From Sagittula stellata E-37 (GTDB lineage: Bacteria > Pseudomonadota > Alphaproteobacteria > Rhodobacterales > Rhodobacteraceae): 64,000 bases of DNA. Of the stretch, positions 39,806-48,963 are shown piece by piece. A model generated the notes under the pieces. That model was given only the letters and a program-made list of their open reading frames with translations. It made no database searches and was not told where the DNA came from. The stretch lies in assembly GCF_039724765.1 (NCBI RefSeq), contig NZ_CP155729.1:3853501-3917500 (forward strand). The letters are read 5' to 3'. A program made the translations under genes and the position numbers. Each line of letters starts with the position of its first letter. Positions within the stretch are counted from its first letter, which is position 1.

Positions 39806-39812
39806 GGTCAGT

Positions 39813-40868
39813 TTACTGCGTGTCGAGCGAGATCGTCAGGCCGCGCGCCGTGCCCACCGTCTCGTTCCACAGGTCCACGCAGCCCTCGTAGGAGGCCTCG
39901 CAGCGGGCGCCCCACTCCGGCAGGATCTTCGTCGCGGAAATCTCGGCCACCTTCGCCTTGTCCGCATCCGACACCGGCACCAGCGTCATCTCGTAGGAAG
40001 TGTAGATCCCTTCCGGGCATTCTCCACCGGTGGAACATGCCTGCGCCGTACCGTTTGTGGTGATCGCAAGCTCCCACAGGGCGGTTTCGAGATCGGACAT
40101 GACGGTTTCGAAGGCCGCGCGCTTTTCCTCGTCGAGGCCGTTCAGCCAGTCGAGGTTGACCACATGCGCCTGTACGGAGCCCGACACAGACAGCGGGTAA
40201 AGGTGCGTCGTCACCTCCGGCCATTTGCCGGTGTTGGACGACGTGGGCGAGGTCACGCCGCAGGAAGCGACGCCACGCTGAAGCGCCGGGTAGACCTCAG
40301 GGAAGGACAGAGTCACGGGCGTCGCACCCAGCTCTTCCAGCAGCATCGACATCGACGCGGTGAAGGACCGCACCTTGAGCCCGTCGAGATCGGCCAAGGA
40401 GGACATGTCGGCGCTGCACAAAAAGACCTGGGGACCGAAAGGCCAGATCGCCATGGCCTTGGCGCCGAATTTCTCGCCCAGACGCGCGTTGAACGCTTCT
40501 CGGTAGGCATCGACCGCACCTTTCAGGTCGTTCATGTCGGTCGAGACGCCGATCAGGTCGATGCCTTCGAGAAAGGGATCGTCCTTCGCGGCACTGCCGA
40601 TCTGCACCGTGGCCAGGTCGAAGGCACCGGAGCCCACCAGCCGCAACGCATCGGCAAGGTTCACGCCCAGGACCTGAAACTCGTTCCGCGTCACGTCGAA
40701 ACCTGCCTCTCCGGCGGCTTCGATTGCGGCGATTTCGGCCGGGTACTGCGCGGCGCTTTCCTGGCTTTGGGTCAGCCAGCGCAGGGACTGGGCCTCGGCC
40801 GGGGCCGTCAGGGCCAGTCCGGCAGCGGCGGCGAGAGAGAGAATCGAGACACGGGAAAGGCGAGGCAT
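39813..40868 (-). CDS. dctP: TRAP transporter solute-binding protein (DctP)
   Basis: The 351-residue periplasmic protein has a Sec leader (residues 1-25, ending AEAQS). The body shows the DctP pattern: LKVRSFTASMSMLLEELGA with the usual ligand-binding arginine, VTLSFPEVYPALQRGVASC and SNTGKWPEV. It probably binds a carboxylate-bearing compound. It heads the operon dctP-dctQ-dctM-racemase-amidohydrolase-deacetylase, so transport and breakdown are made together. Confidence 0.9.
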   Translation of the reverse strand: MPRLSRVSILSLAAAAGLALTAPAEAQSLRWLTQSQESAAQYPAEIAAIEAAGEAGFDVTRNEFQVLGVNLADALRLVGSGAFDLATVQIGSAAKDDPFLEGIDLIGVSTDMNDLKGAVDAYREAFNARLGEKFGAKAMAIWPFGPQVFLCSADMSSLADLDGLKVRSFTASMSMLLEELGATPVTLSFPEVYPALQRGVASCGVTSPTSSNTGKWPEVTTHLYPLSVSGSVQAHVVNLDWLNGLDEEKRAAFETVMSDLETALWELAITTNGTAQACSTGGECPEGIYTSYEMTLVPVSDADKAKVAEISATKILPEWGARCEASYEGCVDLWNETVGTARGLTISLDTQ

Positions 40869-41154
40869 GGCAGGGGGCTCCTGTTGCAGACATGAAAACC
40901 GCAGGCGCGCGTGCAAACCGATGAACGGCCACGGCGCCGACCGCTCAATCAAGGGGCAAGATTGTTAACAATTAAAATTAATTTTGTGCGCAATTATTGA
41001 GCCCACTCGGCGAAAGACGACGCGCGGCCTGTATTTTTACAAGCGTTAACAACTCTCTAACCACGGATCCCGTTTCTGACCCCGAGAACCGCCGGATTGC
41101 ACACCCAACGGCCAGTGCCTAATATTCACGCGTCACAACCCCACGAGATCGCAC
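40869..41154. promoter_or_regulatory. AT-rich divergent promoter region, dctP/GntR, with GTTAAC palindromes
   Basis: The 286-base region is far richer in A+T than the flanks. ATTGTTAACAAT (40961-40972) is a perfect 12-bp palindrome, and a related GCGTTAACAAC lies near 41044. Both are good candidates for the operator of the GntR regulator at 41155. Confidence 0.5.
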
Positions 41155-41832
41155 TTGGCCCGCCTCAACGCCGCAGAGACAGATGTCTACGAACGCATCC
41201 GCACCGCGATCGGCGACCGGCAACTCCTGCCCGGCCAACGGCTGCGCGAGGTGGAGCTTTGCCGGATCTTCGGCACCACGCGCGGCACGATCCGCAAAGT
41301 TCTGGCGCGCCTTGCCTTCGACGGCCTGGTGGATCATCAGCCCAACCGCGGCGCCTCTGTCGCGCAGCCGACAGTCAAGGATGCCGCCGACCTCTTCGTC
41401 GCCCGCCATTGCATCGAACGCGCCACCGCCCACGAGGCGGCAGCCCGCATCGACACCGTGGCAGCGGGCCGGCTGAGGGCGCACATCGAAAAGGAGAAGG
41501 CGGCCCATGCCAGCGGCGACCGACAAAGCATGATCGCCCTGTCCGGAGAGTTTCACCTGCTGCTTGCGCAGATCTCCGGCAACGCCATTCTGGAACGCTA
41601 CCTCGCGGACCTGATCGCGCGGGAGTCGCTGATCATCCAGCTTTACGAGATTCCCGATCAGGGCATTTGCTCTCATGACGAACATGCCGGGATCGTCGAG
41701 GCGCTTACCGGGGGCGACACGGATCGGCTCGACGCGGTCATCAAGGCCCATATCGACGGCATCGCGGCGACGCTCGACCTCGAACCCGTCCATGCCGAGC
41801 GGCCGAGCCTCGAAGAGATCTTCAAGAGCTGA
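41155..41832 (+). CDS. GntR/FCD family regulator of the TRAP operon
   Basis: The 225-residue regulator has an N-terminal winged helix (LREVELCRIFGTTRGTIRKVL, with TTRGTIRKVL as recognition helix) and an FCD effector domain with typical histidine-rich ligand positions (EFHLLLAQISGN, HDEHAGIVEAL). It starts at TTG 41155 and diverges from dctP. Repression of the TRAP/amidohydrolase operon relieved by substrate is expected. Confidence 0.85.
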   Translation: MARLNAAETDVYERIRTAIGDRQLLPGQRLREVELCRIFGTTRGTIRKVLARLAFDGLVDHQPNRGASVAQPTVKDAADLFVARHCIERATAHEAAARIDTVAAGRLRAHIEKEKAAHASGDRQSMIALSGEFHLLLAQISGNAILERYLADLIARESLIIQLYEIPDQGICSHDEHAGIVEALTGGDTDRLDAVIKAHIDGIAATLDLEPVHAERPSLEEIFKS

Positions 41833-41980
41833 TCTCTTTCGCGGGTGCCGCCACCGGACTCGGCGCCGAACCTTTCGGGGGCAACCTCAGGTCCGGAAGG
41901 GTATTCCAGCCACGGGACGCGGTCCGGCGGTCCTCACCGATGGCGCCACTCTGCAACACGACCAAATCACTATGCCCGAT

Positions 41981-42727
41981 CTAGACCGCCGCCTCATGCG
42001 CGATCACACGCGACAGCGCAGGCGGCAGCCCGACAGACTCCTTGGCGACCGGCTTGCACGCCCTGCCCTCAAGACGCAGGCGCAGGGAGGCCAGCGTCAT
42101 GGCCTGCGCCACGGCGGCCGCGATGGGGTCGATGACGACGGCCGGGATCTCTCCGGCGACCTCGGGCGCGAGCCCCGCGAGCGGCGCGCCGCCAAGGATC
42201 ACCACGTCAGCGCCGTCCTCGGACACGGCGCGCCGCGCCAGAGTCACCAGTTCGGCCCGCATGTTCTGTGCCGCATTGGCCACGTCGCCCCCATGCGCAT
42301 CCGGCGTGCGCACACCTGCAAAGCGCGCGCCCAGCCCGGTCGCCCGCACGCAGTCGGCATACCAGCGCGTCATCACCGGCGAGAACGTGACGATGGACAG
42401 ACGTTCCCCCAGCATCGCGGCGGTCAGGACGGCGGCCTCTGCCATGCCCACGACGGGCACGTCGAAAACCTCCCGCGCGGCGGTCAGCCCCGGGTCGCCG
42501 AAGGCCGCGATCACAACGGCGTCGACGCCCGCGATGTGCTCGGCGATCATCCCGAGCGCGATGCCCCCGGCCACCTGAGCCTCTGCGCGCGAGGCGATGT
42601 AGGGAAATCCGGTCGTTGCCGTCAGCGGCACGATCTCTGCCCGGTCGCCGGCCAAGCCACGTGCAATGTCCGTCATGGTGTCCGTCATGGCTTGGGTCAT
42701 GTTGGGATTGACCAGCAGAATGCGCAT
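41981..42727 (-). CDS. Aspartate/glutamate/hydantoin racemase family protein
   Basis: The 248-residue protein is paralogous in type to the one at 37232: LLVNPNMTQAMTDTM at the N-terminus, VVIAAFGDPGLTAARE in the middle, and VILGGAPLAGLA near the C-terminus. In hydantoin and Asp/Glu racemases cysteines occupy both catalytic positions; here they read A-F-G-D and G-G-A, so racemisation by the two-cysteine mechanism looks impossible. It is last in the ABC/amidase operon, overlapping the amidase stop (ATGA). Confidence 0.78.
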   Translation of the reverse strand: MRILLVNPNMTQAMTDTMTDIARGLAGDRAEIVPLTATTGFPYIASRAEAQVAGGIALGMIAEHIAGVDAVVIAAFGDPGLTAAREVFDVPVVGMAEAAVLTAAMLGERLSIVTFSPVMTRWYADCVRATGLGARFAGVRTPDAHGGDVANAAQNMRAELVTLARRAVSEDGADVVILGGAPLAGLAPEVAGEIPAVVIDPIAAAVAQAMTLASLRLRLEGRACKPVAKESVGLPPALSRVIAHEAAV

Positions 42728-44076
42728 CAAGTGGCCCTTTCGTGCGTGTTGCGGGCCAAGGCGGCCGTGATGGTCCGTGCGGTCGCGAGCAGATCGGCGT
42801 CGCGCCCCCTTGGGGCCATGATCTGGAGCCCGATGGGCAGTCCGGCACGTGTCCGGGCAAACGGGACTGTCAGCGCCGGACAGCCCGCATGGTTGGCTTG
42901 CGGCGTGAAGGCCGCGTGGTCGCGCGGCGCACAGGGCTGGCCGCCGATCTCCGTCGGCGCCAGTTGATCGACAGGCCAGGCGGGACAGGGCGTCGTCGGC
43001 ACCATCACGATACCGTACCGGTCGAGAAAGCCGTTCAGGATCGCACCGATGCGCGCCGAGGCCCGTTGCGCCTCGGCCAAGGTCGCGGCACGGAGGGCCA
43101 TGCCGGTCTCGATCTGACCGGCGATGTCGGAATCGAAGACGGACGGGTCCTTCTTCCACGCCGGGCCGAACAAACGCGCAAGACCGGCATGCTGCAAAGC
43201 CATGACGGACCCGCCGGTCAGCCCTCCCCAATCGGGGGCCGCCTCGGTCATCTCGCCCCCGGACGCCACCATGCCACGGACAAATGTTTCGAAGGATGTC
43301 GCGACATCCGCGTCGAGCGGCTGCCCGTGTCCGAAGTCCGCGCTCCAGACGTAAGGGCCGGGCATGGGGATGCCGGGGCGCAGATCGGCAAGGACCGACA
43401 TCGCCAACTCGATATCGTCCAGCGTACGGGCCATCGGGCAAATGGCAGAAATGCCGTCCACCGGCTCGTCGAAGCCAGGTCCGTAGGGCACAAGATCCTG
43501 CGTCGGCTTGAACCCGTAAAGACCGGTGTGCGCCGGGGGACGCCGGGACGATCCGCCCGCGTCCGTGCCCAGGGCCAGCGGCGCCATGCCCGCCGCCACT
43601 GCCGCGACCGGCCCGCCGGACGATCCGCCGGTGGTGAGCTTCGTGTCCACCGGATTGCGGGTCTTGCCATGCAGGGGCGTGTTGGTCACGCCCTTGCAGG
43701 CGAACTCCGAACAAGCCGCGATGCCAAGGATCATCGCCCCCGCTGCACGCAGTCTCGACACGGCTCGGGCGTCTTCGGGCGCCACGAAGTCCGCGAACAG
43801 CCGCGACCCCTGTGTAACCGGCAGGCCCCTGACCCAGATGTTGTCCTTGATGACCACCGGCACGCCGGCCAGCGGCAGGTCCTCCCCTGCGGCAAGGCGG
43901 GCAGCGACTTCCGCCGCCTCGTCGTCAAGCGCGGGGTTCAGAACCGTCATCGCGTTCAGCGCCGGGTCGCGTTCCGCCACCCGTGCCCGCGCGGCCTGCG
44001 CCACCTGGGCTGGCGACAACTCTCCGGCGCGGACTCGCGCGGCGAAGTCCGAGGCCGACAGATCCATGGCGTTCAT
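42727..44076 (-). CDS. Amidase (amidase signature family)
   Basis: The 449-residue protein has the Ser-cisSer-Lys triad of the amidase signature family: lysine in VVIKDNIW (about residue 79), cis-serine in LTTGGSSGGPVAAVA (about 150-164) and the nucleophile in GTDAGGSSRRPPA. It hydrolyses a linear or cyclic amide. Its start overlaps the PuuE-like gene's stop. In this operon it could open or deaminate the imported amide. Substrate not deducible. Confidence 0.88.
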   Translation of the reverse strand: MNAMDLSASDFAARVRAGELSPAQVAQAARARVAERDPALNAMTVLNPALDDEAAEVAARLAAGEDLPLAGVPVVIKDNIWVRGLPVTQGSRLFADFVAPEDARAVSRLRAAGAMILGIAACSEFACKGVTNTPLHGKTRNPVDTKLTTGGSSGGPVAAVAAGMAPLALGTDAGGSSRRPPAHTGLYGFKPTQDLVPYGPGFDEPVDGISAICPMARTLDDIELAMSVLADLRPGIPMPGPYVWSADFGHGQPLDADVATSFETFVRGMVASGGEMTEAAPDWGGLTGGSVMALQHAGLARLFGPAWKKDPSVFDSDIAGQIETGMALRAATLAEAQRASARIGAILNGFLDRYGIVMVPTTPCPAWPVDQLAPTEIGGQPCAPRDHAAFTPQANHAGCPALTVPFARTRAGLPIGLQIMAPRGRDADLLATARTITAALARNTHERAT

Positions 44077-44960
44077 GCCTCTGCCCTCTGCGCTTCGGCC
44101 CAGCAGGCGGCGATCTCGCGGCGCGGGGCGATCCAGACATCGTCATGCGCACAGATGTGGGCCAGCACGTCCTCAAGCCCGCCGATCCTGCCCGGTCGCC
44201 CGATCAGGCGAAGGTGCAGACCGATGGACATCATCCGGGCCGCGCCTTCGCCTTCGGCAAGAAGCCGGTCGAAGGCGCCGATCACATAGTCGCTGAAATC
44301 CCGCGCCTGAACGAACCCGCCGCCGGGCGAGAACCGCATGTCGTTCGTGTCGAAGGCATAGGGTAGGATCACATGGCCACCCGCCATCCGAGGTATGTCG
44401 TCGTCGTAGACGTCGCTGTCATATAGGAAATCGCCACGCCCGATCAGCAGATCGCGGGTGTTGACCGATGGTGCAGAGCGCGTGTGCCAGCCGACCGGCG
44501 CAACGCCGCAGGCCGCCTTGATCGCGGCGTGGGTTCGCTCGATGATTGCCTCTTCCTCGGTCCGTGTCATGTGGGCGTGGCGCTGCCAGAGCCAGCCGTG
44601 ACAGGACACTTCGTGCCCGCGCGCCACGATGTCCCGCATCAGCCACGGGCTGCGCTCCGCGACGCGGCCACAAGTCGAGAAGGTCGCCTTGACACCGTAA
44701 CTGTCGAAAGCCCCGGCGATGCGCGCATAACCCTGCCGCGTGCCGTAGGCAAAGTGCGTCTCCATACAGGGGTCGGGCGCGCCTTCCACCTCTTCCCGGA
44801 TCTCGTAGGTGCTTTCGTTGCGGGGATCGCCGTCGCCGATGGATAACTCTGCCCCCTCCTCGACGTTCACCACGAAAGACACCGCAAGCTGCTTGCCGTC
44901 CGGCCAGCAGGGCGCGGGCTCGGCGCCGAAATAGCCTTTGAAGTCGCGTCGATCGTTCAT
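44073..44960 (-). CDS. PuuE-like allantoinase/polysaccharide deacetylase family protein
   Basis: The 295-residue protein follows the metal-independent allantoinase PuuE closely: SFVVNVEEGAELSIGDGD, HEVSCHGWLWQRH, VGWHTRSAPSVNTRDLL, YDSDVYDDDIPRM, ILPYAFDTNDMRF and SIGLHLRLIGRPGRI. PuuE opens the hydantoin ring of allantoin to allantoate. With an amidase and a racemase-fold protein beside it, the operon probably degrades an allantoin-like or hydantoin-like ring compound. Confidence 0.82.
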   Translation of the reverse strand: MNDRRDFKGYFGAEPAPCWPDGKQLAVSFVVNVEEGAELSIGDGDPRNESTYEIREEVEGAPDPCMETHFAYGTRQGYARIAGAFDSYGVKATFSTCGRVAERSPWLMRDIVARGHEVSCHGWLWQRHAHMTRTEEEAIIERTHAAIKAACGVAPVGWHTRSAPSVNTRDLLIGRGDFLYDSDVYDDDIPRMAGGHVILPYAFDTNDMRFSPGGGFVQARDFSDYVIGAFDRLLAEGEGAARMMSIGLHLRLIGRPGRIGGLEDVLAHICAHDDVWIAPRREIAACWAEAQRAEA

Positions 44961-44964
44961 TCGC

Positions 44965-45765
44965 TCATCCCTGGATCATGCGGTTCAGACCGACCGTGCG
45001 CGCGCCGAAGACCAGCACCAGAATTGCCAGCAGGATCAGTCCGGAAGACATGGCCGCCAGCGACGGGTCGGGTTGTTCTTCCAGGTATTGCAGCATCTTG
45101 ATCGGCAGCGTCTTGTTGCGTGCGTCGGTCAGGAAGATGGAGATCGGGTAGTTATCCATCGACGCGAGAAAGGCGAACAGGCCGGAGGTGAGGTAGGCGG
45201 GTGCAAGGCTGGGCACCAGCACCTTCAGGATCGCCTTCGGATAGCTCAGGCCCAGGGTGCGCGCCGCGTCGATCATCGAGAAATCGAATTGCGCCATGGA
45301 CGCCAGCAGCGTGCGCATCACGAAGGGCAGCGTGATGACGATATGCCCAAGCAACAGAGAGACATAGGCGTCGCGCAGCCCGATCTCGCGGAAGAACTGC
45401 AGAAGCGCGACACCCACCACCAGCCCCGGCATCATCAGCGGCGAGACGGCGAACGTGGCAATCGCCTCCCGTCCACGGAAGTTGCCGCGCGTGACCGCGA
45501 TGGAGGCGAGCGTGCCCAGCACCAGCGAGATCAGCGTCGAGACGAAGGCCAGGTTCAGCGACAACACCACCGCATCCCACAGGCCCGAGCGCCGCTCAAG
45601 AGAGGCGTACCAACGCAGCGACCATTCCGGCGGTGGCAGCGTGTAGACCGGCGATGCCGAGAAGGACGCCGCCACGGTGATGAAGATCGGCAGCATCAGG
45701 AAGACGACGCAGCCGAGGGCGACGATCCAGCTAAGGGTGCGAAAGATGCGGTCGGTCTGCGTCAT
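44965..45765 (-). CDS. Polyamine-type ABC transporter permease (PotC-like)
   Basis: The 266-residue membrane protein has six predicted segments and the coupling motif MIDAARTLGLSYPKAILKVL. It is the second permease of the importer; its ATG at 45765 overlaps the first permease's stop (ATGA). The gap to the PuuE-like gene is four bases, so importer and enzymes form one operon. Confidence 0.88.
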   Translation of the reverse strand: MTQTDRIFRTLSWIVALGCVVFLMLPIFITVAASFSASPVYTLPPPEWSLRWYASLERRSGLWDAVVLSLNLAFVSTLISLVLGTLASIAVTRGNFRGREAIATFAVSPLMMPGLVVGVALLQFFREIGLRDAYVSLLLGHIVITLPFVMRTLLASMAQFDFSMIDAARTLGLSYPKAILKVLVPSLAPAYLTSGLFAFLASMDNYPISIFLTDARNKTLPIKMLQYLEEQPDPSLAAMSSGLILLAILVLVFGARTVGLNRMIQG

Positions 45766-46592
45766 GTACGTGCCCCCAGTCGCCGGGCCAGCCAACTGGA
45801 GAACACGACCACGAAGATCGCGATGGCCAGCAGCACGGCGGAGATGGTCGAGCCAAGCGGCTCGTTGCGCAGGTAGAGGAAACTGCGGGCGATCAGCATG
45901 GACAGCGTCTGCTGGCGCTCGCCCACGATCAGCGAGGGGATCACGTACATCGAGATGGCCATGGAAAAGGTGAAGGCCGATCCGGCCACCACACCCGGCA
46001 AGGTCAGCGGCAGCGTGACGTTGAAGAACCGGAAGAACGGCCCGGCACCCAGCGAGACCGCAGCTTCGGGCAGGCCGCGGTCAAGCTGGCGCACCACGGC
46101 GTAGATCGGCAGCACCATGAACGGCAGGAAGACATTCGCCGCGCCGATGACCAGGGCCGTCTCGGTAAACAACATCCGCACCGGCTTTTCCGTCAGGCCG
46201 ATCCATTGCAGCGACGTGTTGATGAAACCGTTCGCGCGGAACAGGATCGACCATGCGAAGGCCTTGACCACCACGCCCAGCGACATGGGCAACACCATCG
46301 CCACGAGGAAGACGGTCAGCCACGGCCCCTTGGCGCGGCTCATGACAAAGGCGGTCGGATAGGCGATGGCGAGCGCCAGCAGCGTGGTCAAAGCGGCCAC
46401 GCGCAATGTGCGCCACAGGACGCGAAGGTTGTATTCGTCGGCAAAGAAGGCGCGGTATTCCGCGAGCGAGAAGCCCTCGGCGGTCTGCACCGACTTGGCG
46501 AGCAGCATCAGCAGGGGCAGCGCGTAGATCACGGCAAGATAGGCCAGCCCGGGAACCGCAAGAAGGGCGATACGGTCGATACGGGCCGTCAT
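45762..46592 (-). CDS. Polyamine-type ABC transporter permease (PotB-like)
   Basis: The 276-residue permease has six segments, a long periplasmic loop after the first (SVQTAEGFSLAEYRAFF), and the coupling segment GLPEAAVSLGAGPFFRFFNV. The ATG at 46592 overlaps the ATPase stop. It pairs with the permease at 44965. Confidence 0.88.
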   Translation of the reverse strand: MTARIDRIALLAVPGLAYLAVIYALPLLMLLAKSVQTAEGFSLAEYRAFFADEYNLRVLWRTLRVAALTTLLALAIAYPTAFVMSRAKGPWLTVFLVAMVLPMSLGVVVKAFAWSILFRANGFINTSLQWIGLTEKPVRMLFTETALVIGAANVFLPFMVLPIYAVVRQLDRGLPEAAVSLGAGPFFRFFNVTLPLTLPGVVAGSAFTFSMAISMYVIPSLIVGERQQTLSMLIARSFLYLRNEPLGSTISAVLLAIAIFVVVFSSWLARRLGART

Positions 46593-47668
46593 GCCGCGAC
46601 CTCGTAGGCCAGGGTATCGTCGACACTCCACCCCAGCATGACCTCCTGTCCGCGCGTCAGGCCGCTGCGGATGCCGGGCAATTCGCACAGCACCCGGTCG
46701 CCCTCCTGCGCCGCGCCGTGCAGCACGGTCTTCGAGCCCAGCACCATGACATCGGCCAGCCGTGCGGGAATGGTGTTCTCTCCTTCGCCGACGGAGATCA
46801 GTTCGGGCCGGACGCCCAGCAGGACCCGCGTACCGACGGCGGCTTCGCTCTTCGCTCGTAGCGCGCCGTAGGGCGTATCGACCGTGATCGTCCCTCCGGC
46901 CTGCTCGGCCACCGTGCCGGTGACCCGGGTGGACAGGCCGACGAAGTCCATCACGAAAGGCGACGTGGGCCGGGCGTAGAGCGTCGAGGGATCCGCGAAC
47001 TGTTCGATCCGGCCGGAATTCATCACCGCGATCCGGTCGGAGACGCCCATCGCCTCCTCCTGGTCGTGGGTCACGAAGATGGCGGTGATGCCGCGATCCA
47101 GCAGCAGGGACTTCAGTTCGACCTGCATGGTCTCGCGCAGCTTGCGGTCGAGGGCCGAAAACGGCTCATCCAGCAACAAAAGGTCGGGGCCGACCACCAG
47201 CGCGCGCGCCACGGCGACGCGTTGCTGCTGCCCGCCCGACAGCGCCGCGATGGGCCGGTCGGCGAATTCGGTCATGCGCACGAGCGACAGCGCCTCTGCC
47301 ACCGGTGCGCCGGTGTCGCCTTTCGCCATGCCGCGCGCGCGCAGCCCGAAGGCCACGTTCTCGGCCACGGTCAGGTGTGGAAACAGCGCGTAGTTCTGAA
47401 AGACCACCGACACGTTGCGTTTGTGCGCGGGGATGCGCGTGATGTCGCGGCCATCCAGCACCACCGACCCGTCGTCGGCCTCCAACAGACCGGCGACGAT
47501 GCGCAGCAGCGTGGACTTGCCGCAGCCCGAGGGACCGAGGAGAGACACAAGCTCCCCCCGGTTCACCCGGAAATTCATGTCGGACATGACCCGTGTGCCT
47601 TTGAACGATTTCTCCACGCCCACGACGTCGAGGTAGCGGGAAACCGGTTTGCCTTGATCCAGAGCCAT
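46589..47668 (-). CDS. Polyamine-type ABC transporter ATPase (PotA-like)
   Basis: The 359-residue ATPase has Walker A GPSGCGKST, Q-loop VFQNYALFPHLTV, signature ALSGGQQQRVAVARAL, Walker B LLLDEPFSALD and switch FVTHDQEEAM, then a C-terminal TOBE domain (LLGVRPELISVGEGEN). All motifs are intact. The start at 47668 lies 14 bases after the binding-protein stop. Confidence 0.9.
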   Translation of the reverse strand: MALDQGKPVSRYLDVVGVEKSFKGTRVMSDMNFRVNRGELVSLLGPSGCGKSTLLRIVAGLLEADDGSVVLDGRDITRIPAHKRNVSVVFQNYALFPHLTVAENVAFGLRARGMAKGDTGAPVAEALSLVRMTEFADRPIAALSGGQQQRVAVARALVVGPDLLLLDEPFSALDRKLRETMQVELKSLLLDRGITAIFVTHDQEEAMGVSDRIAVMNSGRIEQFADPSTLYARPTSPFVMDFVGLSTRVTGTVAEQAGGTITVDTPYGALRAKSEAAVGTRVLLGVRPELISVGEGENTIPARLADVMVLGSKTVLHGAAQEGDRVLCELPGIRSGLTRGQEVMLGWSVDDTLAYEVAA

Positions 47669-47682
47669 GTCCGCAGTCCGCC

Positions 47683-48735
47683 TCAGAGCGCCATGAGCTT
47701 GTCGAAGCGTTCGATCCACGCGCGGCGGTTCTCGGCGACGAAGGCCCAGTCTGGAGAGTAGATCGGCACACCATCCGGGATGACGGCGCCTGCCTTGACG
47801 GTTGTGTTGGCCGGCACCGACGACGCGAAGTCGGCAATCGCCGCCTGCATGGTCTCGCCCAGCATCTCGTTGACATAGGCCTGTGCCAGCTCCGGGTTCG
47901 GCCCGCCCTTCACCAGGCAGATGCCCGACGGCATGGCGAAGATGCCTTCTTTCGGTGCGGCGAGATCGACCGGCACGCCCTCTGCCTTGCGCGGCAGCGT
48001 GTAGGACGAGAAGTTGCCCGCCAGCATGGAAATCTCGCCCTGCTCCAGCAGATTGAAGGCCTGGCTCATGGTCGTGTAGACCGACAGCAGGTTCGGCTTC
48101 AGCTCCTCCAGTTTGGCAAAGGCCGCGTCGACCTCATACTGCGCTTCGGAGAACGGCTTGCCCGATCCCAGCATCGCGGCGACGAACATGGTCCACATGC
48201 CTTCGGTATTCTGCAGCGATGGAATGATGACCTGCCCGGCGTTCTCCGGCGCCCAGAGCGCTTCCCACGACGGCACGCCCTCGGCGTAATCCGTGTTGTA
48301 GGCGACGCCCGCCCAGGGCTGCACGTAGTTGCACCACATACCGTCCATGTGCACCGCGTCGGCGCGCAGGTCGGTCATGTTCGGCACGGCGTCGGGCGTG
48401 ATCGGCGTCAGCAGATCGGCCTCGACCGCCTGGATCATCACCGGGTCGTCCATCTGCACCACCGACAGGTACGGCGCATCCTTGTTGGACGCCATCTTTT
48501 CGAGGTTCACGGAGGACTTCGTGCCCTCGAACAGGATATCCGCGCCGATCGCCTCCTTCATGTGCGGGACGACGATCTGTTCCATCCAGGCGGTGTGCGA
48601 ACCCGCGCAGCCGATGACGATCTCGCTCGACTGGGCGCGCAGGATGGAGGGCGCCGCCAGCGTGCCGACGGCGGCCAAGGCGGAGGTGCGCAGCAGGCTG
48701 CGGCGTGTCAGCCCGGCTTTCTGAATCTGTGTCAT
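47683..48735 (-). CDS. ABC transporter solute-binding protein (PotD-like), Tat leader
   Basis: The 350-residue binding protein has a twin-arginine-type leader (LTRRSLLRTSALAAVG, ending ILRAQS). Mature features are VPHMKEAIGADILFEGTKSS, NYVQPWAGVAYNTDYAEGVP and SVPANTTVKAGAVIPDGVP, typical of the family that takes up polyamines and related cations. GAGAGGAA precedes the ATG. It heads the importer/amidase operon and is divergent from the amidohydrolase at 48950, with a shared operator region. Confidence 0.88.
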   Translation of the reverse strand: MTQIQKAGLTRRSLLRTSALAAVGTLAAPSILRAQSSEIVIGCAGSHTAWMEQIVVPHMKEAIGADILFEGTKSSVNLEKMASNKDAPYLSVVQMDDPVMIQAVEADLLTPITPDAVPNMTDLRADAVHMDGMWCNYVQPWAGVAYNTDYAEGVPSWEALWAPENAGQVIIPSLQNTEGMWTMFVAAMLGSGKPFSEAQYEVDAAFAKLEELKPNLLSVYTTMSQAFNLLEQGEISMLAGNFSSYTLPRKAEGVPVDLAAPKEGIFAMPSGICLVKGGPNPELAQAYVNEMLGETMQAAIADFASSVPANTTVKAGAVIPDGVPIYSPDWAFVAENRRAWIERFDKLMAL

Positions 48736-48804
48736 GACGTTCCTCTCTGTTCGGATCATGAGACCATTTCGCTGTTTGAAGCGCCGGTTCTTCTGCCGAC
48801 TTGA

Positions 48805-48820
48805 AAATGGGATGCCATTT
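48805..48820. promoter_or_regulatory. Operator copy A, AAATGGNATNCCATTT palindrome
   Basis: AAATGGGATGCCATTT lies 70 bases upstream of the binding-protein start and 130 bases before the divergent amidohydrolase. Both half-sites are perfect. It is probably the GntR/FCD site controlling the importer operon. Confidence 0.65.
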
Positions 48821-48947
48821 GCCTTAGCTCGATTCTGTCGGCGTGGGGCCAGGTCAAAACCCTTGCGGACGGCACGGAAACACAAAGACGTCAAAAATTG
48901 CGCCCTCTGCAGCGGCGACGCCCAACTCGTAGGCTAAAGGAAAACCA

Positions 48948-48963
48948 AAATGGCATTCCATTT
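48948..48963. promoter_or_regulatory. Operator copy B, overlapping the amidohydrolase start codon
   Basis: AAATGGCATTCCATTT contains the ATG of the amidohydrolase at 48950-48952. Both half-sites are perfect. A repressor bound here would block elongation or initiation at the very start of the gene. Confidence 0.65.
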
